Shown here piece by piece: positions 48,075-57,304 of a DNA stretch of 64,000 nt (positions within the stretch are counted from its first letter, which is position 1; every line of letters starts with the position of its first letter). Source of the DNA: Winogradskyella tangerina (GTDB lineage Bacteria; Bacteroidota; Bacteroidia; Flavobacteriales; Flavobacteriaceae). The DNA is taken from positions 1 through 64,000 of the forward strand of contig NZ_QERF01000009.1 of assembly GCF_003260205.1 (NCBI RefSeq). The letters run 5' to 3'. The translations under genes were made by a program, and so were the position numbers. The notes under the pieces are model-generated. The model worked only from the letters and a program-made list of their open reading frames with translations. It was not told the DNA's origin and did no database searches.

Positions 48075-48611
48075 CTACAAGGTTTTTATTTCTCCTCTCG
48101 CAGGATACCCACTAGAGTTAATAAAATCTATTACTTTAACAAAGGATGCTAAATGTGGTCTTCCCCAAGGAGTTGAATTTAAGGTTACGAAATATATGGT
48201 ATTATCTGGTTTAATTAAGAATAATCCTGGTTCGTTAAATACATCTGGTTCGTAGTCTTTAATGGCCTTACTGAGATATAAACCCCAAGTGTTAGCTGTT
48301 GAAGCCTCTAGGCCATATCCAATCATCAAACGATCAGATAATTCCCATTTCATTCTTGATTTTCTTGCTCTTGCTTCACTATCCATGCTTATGGCAATAA
48401 CATCAACGCCTTTTTCTGCATAGGTATCCAAGAGGCCATCAAGTGTTTTGAGATAATTTTCGCAGACAGGACAATGCAAGCCTCTGTAAAAAACCAACAT
48501 GCTGAAGTTTTGTGGATTTTGATCTTTGAGATTCCAAGTGTCTTCTCCTAATAGCTTTACAGTAAGCTCAGGCGCCAGGGTTTGTGGTGTGATTTTCTGT
48601 TGTGTTGTCAT
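48075..48611 (-). CDS. Peroxiredoxin-like (AhpC/TSA) protein
   Basis: 178 residues, cytoplasmic. The active site is FYRGLHCPVCENYL, a CxxC at Cys47 and Cys50 in a thioredoxin fold. VDVIAISMDSEARARKSRMKWELSDRLMIGYGL follows. The first Cys corresponds to a peroxidatic Cys. It lies 3 bp after mdaB, so the pair is probably one redox-responsive unit under the divergent HxlR regulator. Confidence 0.85.
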   Translation of the reverse strand: MTTQQKITPQTLAPELTVKLLGEDTWNLKDQNPQNFSMLVFYRGLHCPVCENYLKTLDGLLDTYAEKGVDVIAISMDSEARARKSRMKWELSDRLMIGYGLEASTANTWGLYLSKAIKDYEPDVFNEPGLFLIKPDNTIYFVTLNSTPWGRPHLASFVKVIDFINSSGYPARGEIKTL

Positions 48612-48614
48612 AGC

Positions 48615-49208
48615 TTAAGCGTTTAAAATATAATCTTTGATATGTTGATCAAAGCGTATAAAATCATTTTCTATATCTGGATTTTTTAGGACGTCATAAC
48701 AAACGAAGGTTGGTAGTGCCTTCATTCCGAAGAATTTAAAATTCAAGTGAGTAGGCCAGAAGAGATCATCTACACTTTTACCTTCAAAGAACCATTGGTC
48801 GTTATCATTAAAGGCGGCTTTTGGAGCATTAAAAGTTAGGGACAACATATATTTCTTCCCAACAAGGGTACCGCCTGTGCCGTATTGTTTAGAATTATCT
48901 TTACGGGTACGACCATCGCCATCGCATAAGCGACCGTCCATGCCAAAACTGTACACATAATCTTGATACTTTTTAAAGCTCCAAGGCGTCGCCATCCAGT
49001 TTACTGGCATTTGAACTACAATAAGATCTGCCCATTGGTGTTTGGCAATCTCCTCATCAATATTGTATTCGTCTTGCATGGTAGTGGTTTTTATTTCAAA
49101 ATCTTTATCCTGAAGTAGGCTTTTTAGGCGATTCACCAAACTACTATTTAGCTTACCTTTTGAGAATTCATAAGGTTCATGACCGTTAATTAAAAATATA
49201 TTTTTCAT
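48615..49208 (-). CDS. mdaB: MdaB-like NAD(P)H quinone oxidoreductase
   Basis: 197 residues, flavodoxin-like fold. [55 protein letters not shown] and [36 protein letters not shown] are the FAD-contact and cap motifs of MdaB. It reduces quinones by two electrons and limits semiquinone formation. Divergent hxlR and an operator-like palindrome at 49237 suggest repression relieved by quinones or electrophiles. Confidence 0.9.
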   Translation of the reverse strand: MKNIFLINGHEPYEFSKGKLNSSLVNRLKSLLQDKDFEIKTTTMQDEYNIDEEIAKHQWADLIVVQMPVNWMATPWSFKKYQDYVYSFGMDGRLCDGDGRTRKDNSKQYGTGGTLVGKKYMLSLTFNAPKAAFNDNDQWFFEGKSVDDLFWPTHLNFKFFGMKALPTFVCYDVLKNPDIENDFIRFDQHIKDYILNA

Positions 49209-49229
49209 TGAATTGTTTTAATTGTATCA

Positions 49230-49237
49230 CAAAGTTA
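49230..49237 (-). promoter_or_regulatory. Candidate -7 element of mdaB
   Basis: TAACTTTG on the minus strand, 21 bp before the mdaB ATG. It abuts the palindrome at 49237-49248, which would lie in the promoter spacer. Confidence 0.45.
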
Positions 49238-49248
49238 CTATTAATAGT
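49237..49248. promoter_or_regulatory. Operator-like palindrome between mdaB and hxlR
   Basis: ACTATTAATAGT is a perfect 12-bp palindrome in the divergent promoter region. HxlR-type dimers bind such inverted sites. Its position next to the mdaB -7 box would allow repression. Near the hxlR start there is also a direct repeat, GGTAACTAAT then GGTAACTATG. Confidence 0.4.
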
Positions 49249-49279
49249 TTATTTTAGATACTAATAATAAAATTTTCAC

Positions 49280-49287
49280 TAAATTTG
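49280..49287 (+). promoter_or_regulatory. Candidate -7 element of the hxlR-family gene
   Basis: TAAATTTG fits TAnnTTTG and ends 19 bp before the ATG at 49307. Confidence 0.4.
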
Positions 49288-49306
49288 TGGTAACTAATTG
49301 GTAACT

Positions 49307-49666
49307 ATGCCTCGTAAAGTCATTGAAAATCCGAATAGCTGTACACTTGTTCATGCCATGAATATGATTGGTGGTAAATGGAAACCCATCATTATTTATC
49401 TATTGGCCAATGGTGCTTTGCGCTTTGGGAAATTATTGATATTTATTCCAAATATTTCAAAAAAAGTACTCACGCAGCAGCTAAGAGAATTGGAGGAGGA
49501 TGGGATAATTATTCGTCAGCGTTTTGCAGAAACACCACCGCGAGTAGAATATTCTTTATCTGAACGAGGAAAAGGACTACTGCCTGTATTAAAGCAACTC
49601 AGTATGTGGACTGAGGACAACTTTAAATCGATTGAATTTGAAGCCTGCAGAATTGTAACCCTTTAG
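49307..49666 (+). CDS. HxlR family transcriptional regulator
   Basis: 119 residues from the ATG at 49307; the open frame from a TTG at 49298 is not needed. Winged helix of the HxlR/YodB type: NSCTLVHAMNMIGGKWKPIIIYLLANGALRFGKLL, then NISKKVLTQQLRELEEDGIIIRQRF and PPRVEYSLSERGKGLLPVL. Members such as YodB and HypR sense electrophiles by a conserved N-terminal Cys; one Cys is present here (Cys10). It is divergent from mdaB, the likely target. Confidence 0.9.
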   Translation: MPRKVIENPNSCTLVHAMNMIGGKWKPIIIYLLANGALRFGKLLIFIPNISKKVLTQQLRELEEDGIIIRQRFAETPPRVEYSLSERGKGLLPVLKQLSMWTEDNFKSIEFEACRIVTL

Positions 49667-49670
49667 AATT

Positions 49671-50438
49671 TCAAAACGTCATTGACTCACCATCTTCAGG
49701 AATAAGTGTCTTCTCCGAAAGGCCTTCTTGTTCAAAACGCACTTTAAGATCTGAACGTTTGGTCGGACAATGATTAACCGCTTCTAAATGATTAGCAATA
49801 ACTTTTCCAGGAGCTGTTTTTGTAAATCTTATAATGTCATCTACACGCATTAATAATGGCTGAAAGAAATCGAGTTGTGCAGTTCCTGAGGCTACCACTG
49901 AGATATCAGGTTTGTATTCTTTTAAAACCTTTTCAACATCAGTAGTATATATGGTGTCACTACTTAAGTATACACTTGGTTCCTTTGGAAATTCTAGGTA
50001 AAATCCCATCACATTACCCATGGGTTTTGCTACATAACCATAACCATGTCTGGCTGGGATACCTTCAATTTTTCCACCTAAAAAAACTTCAGGTGTCCAA
50101 TAGTCAAGTGTTTGAACCACATTTAATCCTTTTTGTTTGAAAAGCGCTTCATCTAAACGACTACAGGTAACAGGAATATGTTTTGCCTTCAGAAATTCTT
50201 CAGCAGCGTTATCAATATGATCGGGATGTTTATGAGTGATCAAACAATGGGTCACTTTATCTAAAAGTGGTTGACAATTATCGGGCAAGTCAACAATAGG
50301 ATTTCGCTTAGGTTTAAACCTAAAAATGGTAAATGGTGGCGCAGCGGTTCCTTTCTTACCTAACATAGGATCAACGAGAATAACATGATCGCCAGTTTCA
50401 ATGATCATGGTAGCATTTCGGATATGATGAATTTTCAT
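49671..50438 (-). CDS. MBL-fold metallo-hydrolase (UlaG-like)
   Basis: 255 residues from the ATG at 50438 (MKIHHIRNATMIIE); a TTG three codons upstream is the longer alternative. The metal motif is HCLITHKHPDHID (HxHxDH variant H-K-H-P-D-H). Later ligands lie in ARHGYGY, SSDTIYTTDVE and NHLEAVNHCP. The family includes UlaG-type lactonases and NAPE-PLD-like phosphodiesterases; I cannot choose. It faces hxlR with a 4-bp gap. Confidence 0.85.
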   Translation of the reverse strand: MKIHHIRNATMIIETGDHVILVDPMLGKKGTAAPPFTIFRFKPKRNPIVDLPDNCQPLLDKVTHCLITHKHPDHIDNAAEEFLKAKHIPVTCSRLDEALFKQKGLNVVQTLDYWTPEVFLGGKIEGIPARHGYGYVAKPMGNVMGFYLEFPKEPSVYLSSDTIYTTDVEKVLKEYKPDISVVASGTAQLDFFQPLLMRVDDIIRFTKTAPGKVIANHLEAVNHCPTKRSDLKVRFEQEGLSEKTLIPEDGESMTF

Positions 50439-50588
50439 GAAGAACAAATAAAAGATGACTACTAAGTTACAATTTGGAGTGAAATAATTTTAAACCTTTC
50501 AATTATTAAAACTATAATTATTTACTATCTAATCGATGACATTTTTAAACTTCAACGATTGCATTGTAGAAGCTAAAATATTTTTGAC

Positions 50589-51029
50589 ATGAAAAGATTA
50601 AAATTTATCCTTCTATTGTTTGTTGTAATCGGTCTATCAAATTGCAGCAATAGCGACGATAGTGATGACGACCAAAATACCGATAATTTCGCCGAACTTA
50701 TTTTAGGTAGCTGGCAACCTACGTCGGTTTTATTGAATGGCGCACCTGAAGAAGGGCCTTGTGTTCTAGACTGGCGATTTACGTATAACAATGATGGCAC
50801 TTACGGTTCAGGCCGAGGTGGTATGGGAATTTGTGGAGGATTAGGCGGAACAGGCCTATACGAAGTTACTGGCAATAGAGTATTATTAAACTCAGCAATG
50901 GGTGATGTGAATTTTGAATATATTATTCAAACATTAAATGAAGATACCTTCATATATGAGGAGCGAATTTTAACAGAAGGCTTCCCAGATAATGTTCGAT
51001 TATTTACCTGCGAAAAAATAGAAGAATGA
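50589..51029 (+). CDS. Lipocalin-like lipoprotein
   Basis: 146 residues. The leader ends GLSN-Cys19, followed by SNSDDSDDD, a likely surface-export signal. The mature part fits a lipocalin-like barrel (LILGSWQPTSVLLNG at the start, VLDWRFTYNNDGTY, then GTGLYEVTGNRVLL). It has four Cys, possibly two disulfides. Ligand unknown. Confidence 0.75.
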   Translation: MKRLKFILLLFVVIGLSNCSNSDDSDDDQNTDNFAELILGSWQPTSVLLNGAPEEGPCVLDWRFTYNNDGTYGSGRGGMGICGGLGGTGLYEVTGNRVLLNSAMGDVNFEYIIQTLNEDTFIYEERILTEGFPDNVRLFTCEKIEE

Positions 51030-51054
51030 CGGCATTTTTATTTTAGGTTTAGAC

Positions 51055-51062
51055 TATATTTG
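51055..51062 (+). promoter_or_regulatory. Candidate -7 element of the TerB-like gene
   Basis: TATATTTG matches TAnnTTTG, ending 22 bp before the ATG at 51085. The -33 box is poor. Confidence 0.45.
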
Positions 51063-51084
51063 CACCTAGATAAAAATATAACAT

Positions 51085-51516
51085 ATGTCAATTTCAGATT
51101 TATTCGAAAGTGGATTTAAAAAACGAAATGAAGACCATTTTGCAGCTATTGTTAGAGTAGCCATGAGCGATGGAATTATTAATGATGCTGAAAGAGCGTT
51201 TTTAGATCGTTTAGCCGTTCGATTAGATATAACAGAACACGATTACAAGGCTATCTTGAAAGATTACAAAAGCCACCCTGTCAATGCACCGCATTCGTAC
51301 GATAAGCGTTTAGAGCGCTTGTACGACCTAGCACGAATGGTTTGGGCAGATCATATTGAAGGTGAAAATCAAGTAGCACTTTTAGAAAAATTATGTGTTG
51401 GTCTTGGCTTTAACCCTGAGAATGTGAAGTACATTGCTGATAAAGCGTTAAGTCTGGTTTATTATGAGGTAGATCTTTACGAATTTACCGAGAAGATGAA
51501 AAAAATGAACCAATAA
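51085..51516 (+). CDS. TerB-like protein
   Basis: 143 residues, all helical, cytoplasmic. The TerB fold is suggested by HFAAIVRVAMSDGIINDAERAFLDRLAVRLDITEHDYKAIL, with an acidic DGxINDAE loop that could bind metal, and then YDLARMVWADHIEGENQVALLEKLCVGLGF. Tellurite resistance is only the family name; no ter operon is present here. It ends before a shared terminator with fbp. Confidence 0.85.
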   Translation: MSISDLFESGFKKRNEDHFAAIVRVAMSDGIINDAERAFLDRLAVRLDITEHDYKAILKDYKSHPVNAPHSYDKRLERLYDLARMVWADHIEGENQVALLEKLCVGLGFNPENVKYIADKALSLVYYEVDLYEFTEKMKKMNQ

Positions 51517-51537
51517 GGAGCAACAAAAATCTAAGAG

Positions 51538-51566
51538 AAAAGTGAACAGAAATGTTCACTTTTTTA
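51538..51566. terminator. Bidirectional terminator between the TerB-like gene and fbp
   Basis: AAAGTGAAC and GTTCACTTT form a 9-bp stem with a 6-base loop, with T runs on the plus side and A-rich sequence on the other. Confidence 0.85.
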
Positions 51567-52571
51567 TTGCGAATTACGCATAAATTCTTCTGCCTTTTCA
51601 ACCATATTTTTACTTCCGCAAATAAAAGGTACGCGCTGATGTAGTTCAGTAGGTTCAATCTCTAGGATTCGATTAAATCCATCACTCGCTTTTCCATTGG
51701 CTTGCTCAGCCAAAAATGCCATAGGATTACATTCGTAAAGCAACCTTAATTTTCCATTACTTGCTTTCGAACTTTTAGGATACATGTAGATGCCACCTTT
51801 AATCATATTTCTATGGAAATCTGAAACTAAAGATCCAATATATCTTGAAGTATACGGTCGGTCTCCTTCCTCTTTTTGGCAATACTTTATATAATCCTTG
51901 ATGCCTTGAGGAAAGTGAATATAGTTCCCCTCATTAACCGAATATATACGCCCATCTTCAGGGAATTGCATATTAGGATGAGATAAGTAATACGATCCTA
52001 TAGCCGGATTTAAAGTGAAACCATTTACACCATCACCAGTGGTATAAACCAACATGGTTGAGGTACCATAAATAATATACCCAGCAGCAACCTGATTAAT
52101 ACCTTTTTGAAGAAAATCTTCCATTTGTACAGGTGAACCCACAGGTGTAACTCTTCGAAATACTGAAAAGATAGTTCCAACGGAAACATTTACGTCGATA
52201 TTAGAAGATCCATCGAGTGGATCAATTAATACCACATATTTGTTTTGGTGATTTTCATCCTGACTATTAATGGTGATAAAATCATCTTCCTCCTCACTAG
52301 CAATTCCGCAAACAATGTTTCTATTCGTCATTGTTTGAATAAATTTCTCATTGGCATAGACATCGAGTTTTTGCTGATCCTCACCTTGAATATTGGTGTC
52401 GCCAGCAGCACCAAGAATATCTACTAAACCTGCTTTGTTTACTTCGTGATTAACAACCTTTGCGGCTAATCGAATAGAATTTATAAGTCTTGAAAGTTCG
52501 CCAGAAGTATATTTGAAAGAAGCTTGGTTTTCAATAATAAACTCACCGAGAGTTTGATTGCGTTGAGACAT
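51564..52571 (-). CDS. fbp: Class 1 fructose-1,6-bisphosphatase
   Basis: 335 residues. The metal-binding loop [12 protein letters not shown] (116-126) and SEEEDDFI (92-99) are diagnostic; [40 protein letters not shown] carries substrate contacts. It makes fructose-6-phosphate in gluconeogenesis. Length is normal. The gene is single, divergent from the GNAT/aspartate kinase unit. Confidence 0.96.
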   Translation of the reverse strand: MSQRNQTLGEFIIENQASFKYTSGELSRLINSIRLAAKVVNHEVNKAGLVDILGAAGDTNIQGEDQQKLDVYANEKFIQTMTNRNIVCGIASEEEDDFITINSQDENHQNKYVVLIDPLDGSSNIDVNVSVGTIFSVFRRVTPVGSPVQMEDFLQKGINQVAAGYIIYGTSTMLVYTTGDGVNGFTLNPAIGSYYLSHPNMQFPEDGRIYSVNEGNYIHFPQGIKDYIKYCQKEEGDRPYTSRYIGSLVSDFHRNMIKGGIYMYPKSSKASNGKLRLLYECNPMAFLAEQANGKASDGFNRILEIEPTELHQRVPFICGSKNMVEKAEEFMRNSQ

Positions 52572-52646
52572 GAACTGCTGTATTGATTATTTGGCACAAA
52601 TATCGCATTTTTTAACAAACTATAACGTTTTCGTAGTTTAAATAAA

Positions 52647-52678
52647 TTGTTATCTAAAGTCAGTTTGAATTATATTTG
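52647..52678 (+). promoter_or_regulatory. Promoter of the GNAT/aspartate kinase unit
   Basis: TTG at 52647-52649 and TATATTTG at 52671-52678 with a 21-bp spacer; the best full match to the Bacteroidota consensus in this window. It lies 23 bp before the ATG at 52702. Confidence 0.5.
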
Positions 52679-52701
52679 AGTTCTTTTTTAAAAAAAGAAA
52701 A

Positions 52702-53178
52702 ATGAACCAACCAAGACTTGCCACAAAAGACGACATGCCTAGAGTTCTAGAACTCATCAATGAATTGGCTGTCTTCGAAAAAGAACCCGATGCCGTTGAG
52801 GTGACATTAGAGATGTTAGAATCGGATGGTTTTGGAGAACATCCGAAGTTTACCTGCTTTGTTGTTGAAGTAGATAACAAGGTCGAAGGTATGGCTTTGG
52901 TTTACATGAGATATTCAACTTGGAAGGGAGAAGCCTTACACCTCGAAGATCTTATTGTTAGCCAATCGCAAAGAGGTAAGAACATTGGCACTATGTTGTT
53001 AGATGAAGTTGTGAAATACGGTAAATCTCTAGGTGTAAAACGCATCAGTTGGGAAGTTCTGGATTGGAATGAACCAGCTATTAAGTTTTATGAAAACAAA
53101 GGCGCAAAAGTGATGCGAGATTGGGATGTGGTTCAGTTAAATGAAAAAGAAATTGACAATTATCTAAAGGAGATCTAA
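52702..53178 (+). CDS. GNAT family N-acetyltransferase
   Basis: 158 residues. Acetyl-CoA motif QSQRGKNIGTMLL (Q/R-x-x-G-x-G/A form) after the strand ALHLEDLIV, and ISWEVLDWNEPAIKFYENKGAKVMRDW as motif B. This resembles the diamine acetyltransferase-like group, but the acceptor is unknown. The last base overlaps the first of the aspartate kinase gene (TAATG), with AAAGGAG upstream. Confidence 0.88.
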   Translation: MNQPRLATKDDMPRVLELINELAVFEKEPDAVEVTLEMLESDGFGEHPKFTCFVVEVDNKVEGMALVYMRYSTWKGEALHLEDLIVSQSQRGKNIGTMLLDEVVKYGKSLGVKRISWEVLDWNEPAIKFYENKGAKVMRDWDVVQLNEKEIDNYLKEI

Positions 53179-54428
53179 TGCGTGTTTATAAATTTGGTGG
53201 TGCTTCGGTAAAGGATGCAAAAGGTGTAAAAAATTTAGCCTCTGTTTTAAAAACAACAGGCTATGACAATACATTGGTAGTGGTTTCTGCAATGGGAAAA
53301 ACAACCAATGCCATGGAAGTAGTGATTAAGAATTACTTTGAAAATAAGGGCGAATTGCAAAGCTCTATTCACGAAGTCATAAAATATCACAATGAAATTC
53401 TTCTCGATCTGTTCGATAACGAAAGACATCAGGTTTTTGCTGCAGTGAAGGCACTGTTTGACGAGTTAGCTCAGTTTTTTAAGAGTAATAAATCGCCAGA
53501 CTACAACTATGTCTATGATCAAACTATTGGTTTTGGTGAATTAATATCAACCACAATTATCAGTCATTATCTCAATGAAATCGGACTTAAAAATAATTGG
53601 TTAGATGTCCGTGAGTATATCAAAACAGATAATTATTACAGACGGGCCAACGTCAATTGGGAACAGACTCAAGAGAATATTTCTTCAAAATTAAATAAGG
53701 CTGTACTTAATATAACTCAAGGTTTTTTAGGTAGTGATGCCAATAATTTTACAACAACACTCGGTAGAGAAGGTAGTGATTATACAGCGGCCATATTTGC
53801 CTATTGCATCAATGCCGAAAGTGTAACCATTTGGAAAGACGTTCCAGGTGTACTTAATGCCGATCCGCGCTATTTTGAAAATGCCCAGCTACTGCACCAA
53901 ATTTCGTACAGAGAGGCAATAGAGTTGGCGTTTTACGGAGCTTCCGTGATCCACCCGAAAACCCTTCAACCGTTACAACAAAAGGAAATACCACTATTTG
54001 TAAAGTCGTTTTTAAATCCCAAGGCCAGCGGTACCTGCGTGAGTAAAGGGAAAGCTATAGAACCAGAAGTCCCTTGCTTTATTGTAAAGAAAAACCAGAT
54101 TCTAATTTCCTTGTCCTCTCTCGATTTTTCGTACATCGTAGAAGAAAATATAAGCGAAATCTTTAGCCTCTTGCACCTATATAAAATGAAGGTCGATGTT
54201 ATTCAGAATTCTGCCATTAGTTTTTCGGTGTGTATAGACAATATTTACGACAATCGGAATAAATTGCTTCAGCATTTAAAAGCCAAGTTTAATGTAACAT
54301 GCCACGATAATGTGAGTCTATATACCATTAGGCACTACAATCAGGCGGCCATTAAGGAGCTCGAAAAAGATAAAACCGTCTTATTGAAGCAATTAACACA
54401 AGAAACCGTTCAAATCGTAACTAAATAA
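53178..54428 (+). CDS. lysC: Monofunctional aspartate kinase
   Basis: 416 residues. KFGGASV (5-11) is the kinase motif; VVVSAMGKTTNAM, GREGSDYTAAIFAY and WKDVPGVLNADPR complete it. C-terminal ACT-type domains (about 300-416) suggest feedback regulation. It makes aspartyl phosphate for Lys, Thr and Met. It is separate from the fused thrA kinase of this phylum. ATG overlaps the GNAT stop; AAAGGAG five bases ahead is an unusually good Shine-Dalgarno for this phylum. Confidence 0.92.
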   Translation: MRVYKFGGASVKDAKGVKNLASVLKTTGYDNTLVVVSAMGKTTNAMEVVIKNYFENKGELQSSIHEVIKYHNEILLDLFDNERHQVFAAVKALFDELAQFFKSNKSPDYNYVYDQTIGFGELISTTIISHYLNEIGLKNNWLDVREYIKTDNYYRRANVNWEQTQENISSKLNKAVLNITQGFLGSDANNFTTTLGREGSDYTAAIFAYCINAESVTIWKDVPGVLNADPRYFENAQLLHQISYREAIELAFYGASVIHPKTLQPLQQKEIPLFVKSFLNPKASGTCVSKGKAIEPEVPCFIVKKNQILISLSSLDFSYIVEENISEIFSLLHLYKMKVDVIQNSAISFSVCIDNIYDNRNKLLQHLKAKFNVTCHDNVSLYTIRHYNQAAIKELEKDKTVLLKQLTQETVQIVTK

Positions 54429-54448
54429 CATTTTACTACATTTGTTTT

Positions 54449-56278
54449 ATGGGGAAACCGTCTGATACAGGATTAGTCACAGCTAAGGAAGTTGCCAAAG
54501 CTATTCATGCAGACAAGTATGGTTTCTTAGGAACTTTTTTCGGGTGGCTTTTAATGAAGGTTCTCAAGATTTCGTCTATTAATAAAATTTACAAACGAAA
54601 TAAACACCTTTCAGATCTAGATTTTCTCAATGCCTTATTAGACGATTTTCAAATTAAATTTGAAATTCCTGAAGAAGACTTGAAGCGCCTGCCTAAAGAC
54701 GGAGCTTATATTACAATTTCTAACCATCCGCTTGGCGGAATAGACGGCATACTACTCTTGAAATTGATGTTAGAGCAACGTGAAGATTTCAAAATTATCG
54801 CGAATTTCTTACTCCATCGCATTGAACCTTTGAAGCCGTATATCATGCCTGTTAATCCATTTGAGGATCGTAAAGATGTGAAAAGCAGTATAACAGGTTT
54901 TAAAAATGCAATTATGCATTTGAAGGATGGTCATCCTTTAGGCGTTTTTCCGGCTGGTGAAGTTTCAACCTATAAAGATGGAAAATTGGTGGTTGATAAG
55001 CCTTGGGAAGAAGCGGCGATGAAATTGATTAAAAAGGCTGAAGTACCAGTAGTGCCGATTTATTTTCATGCTAAAAACAGCCGATTATTTTATAGGCTTT
55101 CAAAAATCAGCGATACCTTAAGAACAGCAAAATTACCTTCAGAATTATTAACACAAAAGCGAAGAACTATTAACGTCAGAATTGGGCGTCCAATTTCGGT
55201 TAAGGATCAAAAGGAGCACAGTGAGTTACCTGATTTTTCAGATTTTTTAAGGCGCAAAACCTATATGCTTTCAAAGAGTTTTGAGGATAAGCCAAAGATC
55301 TTAGATAACATTAAATCTACGGTAAAGGTCCCAAAGCCAGCAAAACGAATCGTTACGCCAATAGACCCAGAGGTGATGATGAACGAGGTAGAGGTTTTAA
55401 GACAAAAGGATTGTCGTTTGTTAGTCAGTAAAAACTACGAAGTTTTCTTGGCATCGGCTAAGGATATGCCCAATGTGTTGAGAGAAATCGGAAGACTTAG
55501 AGAAATCACTTTTAGAGAAGTAGGTGAGGGGACCAATGAAGCCATTGATCTCGATACTTTTGACACGTACTACCACCATATGTTTTTATGGGATACGGAT
55601 CAAACTCTTGTGGCTGGAGCTTATAGAATGGGACTGGGTTCGCAAATCTTTGAGCGCTTTGGGATTAACGGTTTTTATCTTCAGGATCTTTTCCGTTTTG
55701 AGCCAGAACTTTACAAAATGATGAGCCAGTCTATAGAGATGGGGCGCGCCTTTATAGTGAAAGAATATCAGCAGAAACCCATGCCGTTATTTTTACTTTG
55801 GAAGGGCATTGTGCACACTACCTTGCGTTATCCGGAACATCAGTATTTAATAGGTGGCGTAAGTATTAGTAATCAATTTTCGAATTTTTCAAAAAGTTTG
55901 ATGATTGAGTTTATGAAATCGCATTATTACGATCCTTATGTGGCGCAATATGTACATCCTAAGAAAGAATTTAAGGTGAAATTAAAAGACGCTGATAAAG
56001 ATTTTGTTTTTGATGCTACGGAAGCTGATCTGAATAAATTTGATAAAATTATTGATGAGGTAGAACCAGGGGCATTACGACTTCCTGTTCTACTAAAAAA
56101 ATACATTAAGCAGAATGCTAAACTTGTTGCATTTAATGTTGATCCGCTATTTAATAATGCTGTAGATGGCTTGATGTATATTAAGATTGCCGACCTTCCT
56201 GAAAGCACAGTGCGACCAGTTATGGAAGAATTCCAAGCTGAGTTAGAGCGTAAATTCATGGACAACCATGATAAATAG
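54449..56278 (+). CDS. Fused O-acyltransferase and N-acyltransferase (OlsF/GlsF-like aminolipid synthase)
   Basis: 609 residues with two parts. Residues about 1-280 are a PlsC-like O-acyltransferase with SNHPLGGIDG (91-100) and FPAGEVSTY. Residues about 310-600 are a GNAT-type N-acyltransferase (REITFREVGEGTNEAIDLDTFDTYYHHMFLWD, ELGR-like SIEMGRAFIVKEYQ) as in OlsB. OlsF proteins with this order make ornithine lipids, and GlsA/GlsB make glycine lipids in Bacteroides. Which amino acid is used here is unknown. It starts 20 bp after the aspartate kinase gene. Confidence 0.85.
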   Translation: MGKPSDTGLVTAKEVAKAIHADKYGFLGTFFGWLLMKVLKISSINKIYKRNKHLSDLDFLNALLDDFQIKFEIPEEDLKRLPKDGAYITISNHPLGGIDGILLLKLMLEQREDFKIIANFLLHRIEPLKPYIMPVNPFEDRKDVKSSITGFKNAIMHLKDGHPLGVFPAGEVSTYKDGKLVVDKPWEEAAMKLIKKAEVPVVPIYFHAKNSRLFYRLSKISDTLRTAKLPSELLTQKRRTINVRIGRPISVKDQKEHSELPDFSDFLRRKTYMLSKSFEDKPKILDNIKSTVKVPKPAKRIVTPIDPEVMMNEVEVLRQKDCRLLVSKNYEVFLASAKDMPNVLREIGRLREITFREVGEGTNEAIDLDTFDTYYHHMFLWDTDQTLVAGAYRMGLGSQIFERFGINGFYLQDLFRFEPELYKMMSQSIEMGRAFIVKEYQQKPMPLFLLWKGIVHTTLRYPEHQYLIGGVSISNQFSNFSKSLMIEFMKSHYYDPYVAQYVHPKKEFKVKLKDADKDFVFDATEADLNKFDKIIDEVEPGALRLPVLLKKYIKQNAKLVAFNVDPLFNNAVDGLMYIKIADLPESTVRPVMEEFQAELERKFMDNHDK

Positions 56279-57269
56279 ACTTTGGATTTTTCTTCTTTGT
56301 CCGGTGTTCTGTTTTGCTCAGACCATAACCGGTACTGTAATCGATGCTAATACTAACAAACCTTTAGAAACTGTTTCTGTTTATTTTGACAATACTACAG
56401 TAGGAACAACAACAAATGAGAATGGTGAGTTCTCCATTGAAATCACTGATGCTATTCAGTCGAGTTTAGTGATTTCCTATTTAGGTTATGAAAAAGTGAT
56501 CATTAACAATTATAGAGATCAAAGTGTTTTAAAAATTGCATTAAAACCAAGTTCTGTTGCATTAGATGAGGTGAATCTAGATTATGACGATGGCCTCACT
56601 CGTAAACAAAAACTTAAATTATTTAAAAAGGAATTCTTAGGGTCTTCAAATTTTGCAAGGTCGTGCAAGATCTTAAATGAAGATGATCTTATTCTAAGAT
56701 ATGATAAGGATGATTGGACACTTTCAGCTAGTTCAATAGCACCTATCAGAATTGAAAATAAAGCCTTGCAGTATGAAATTGAATACGATCTCATCGACTT
56801 TGAAGTAAGTTACAAATATGTCAACTTAGCGAGCAATACCTTCAACAAAAATAGTGTCACCTATTACGGAACTACCTTCTACAAGGATATGGAAAAAGCC
56901 ACTAAAAAAAGCACTGTGAAGAATAGAGAACGTGCTTATAAGGGTTCCATTCAACATTTTATGAGAGCTTTATTCAACGAAAATTTAAGAGACGAAGGCT
57001 ACTGGATCTTTTATGATAAGTTAAGAGTTAATGAATGGTCTTATTTTAAAGTTGAGGATTTAGAAGATTCTAGCTTTAAACAGGTAACGCTAAGTAAAAA
57101 GGTGGTTATAGTTTTTGATAAAGACATTCAGTCTAAAATAGATGTCAAAACCGATAAGTTCTACATTGACGAATATGGTAATTATGCCCCAATAGTTGGT
57201 GTTTTTTTCAGTGGCTCAATGGGAGACCAGCGCGTTGGTGATTCATTGCCCTCTGATTATGGACTATAA
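56268..57269 (+). CDS. Secreted protein with carboxypeptidase-like regulatory domain
   Basis: 333 residues with signal peptide (ending CFAQ). Residues 19-105 are the carboxypeptidase-regulatory-like beta domain found at the N-terminus of TonB-dependent receptors (ITGTVIDANTNKPLETVSVYFDNTTVGTTTNENGEFSIEI, VISYLGYEKVII). No barrel follows; the rest is a soluble domain of unknown type. Its ATG overlaps the acyltransferase gene by 11 bp. Confidence 0.8.
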   Translation: MINRLWIFLLCPVFCFAQTITGTVIDANTNKPLETVSVYFDNTTVGTTTNENGEFSIEITDAIQSSLVISYLGYEKVIINNYRDQSVLKIALKPSSVALDEVNLDYDDGLTRKQKLKLFKKEFLGSSNFARSCKILNEDDLILRYDKDDWTLSASSIAPIRIENKALQYEIEYDLIDFEVSYKYVNLASNTFNKNSVTYYGTTFYKDMEKATKKSTVKNRERAYKGSIQHFMRALFNENLRDEGYWIFYDKLRVNEWSYFKVEDLEDSSFKQVTLSKKVVIVFDKDIQSKIDVKTDKFYIDEYGNYAPIVGVFFSGSMGDQRVGDSLPSDYGL

Positions 57270-57272
57270 AAA

Positions 57273-57296
57273 AACCCAGAAACAAAGCTCTGGGTT
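57273..57296 (-). terminator. Terminator of the DUF4870-like gene
   Basis: AACCCAGA and TCTGGGTT form an 8-bp stem with an 8-base loop. On the minus strand it is followed by a T run. It may also slow transcription in the plus direction after the gene ending at 57269. Confidence 0.75.
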
Positions 57297-57304
57297 TGGA
57301 TATC

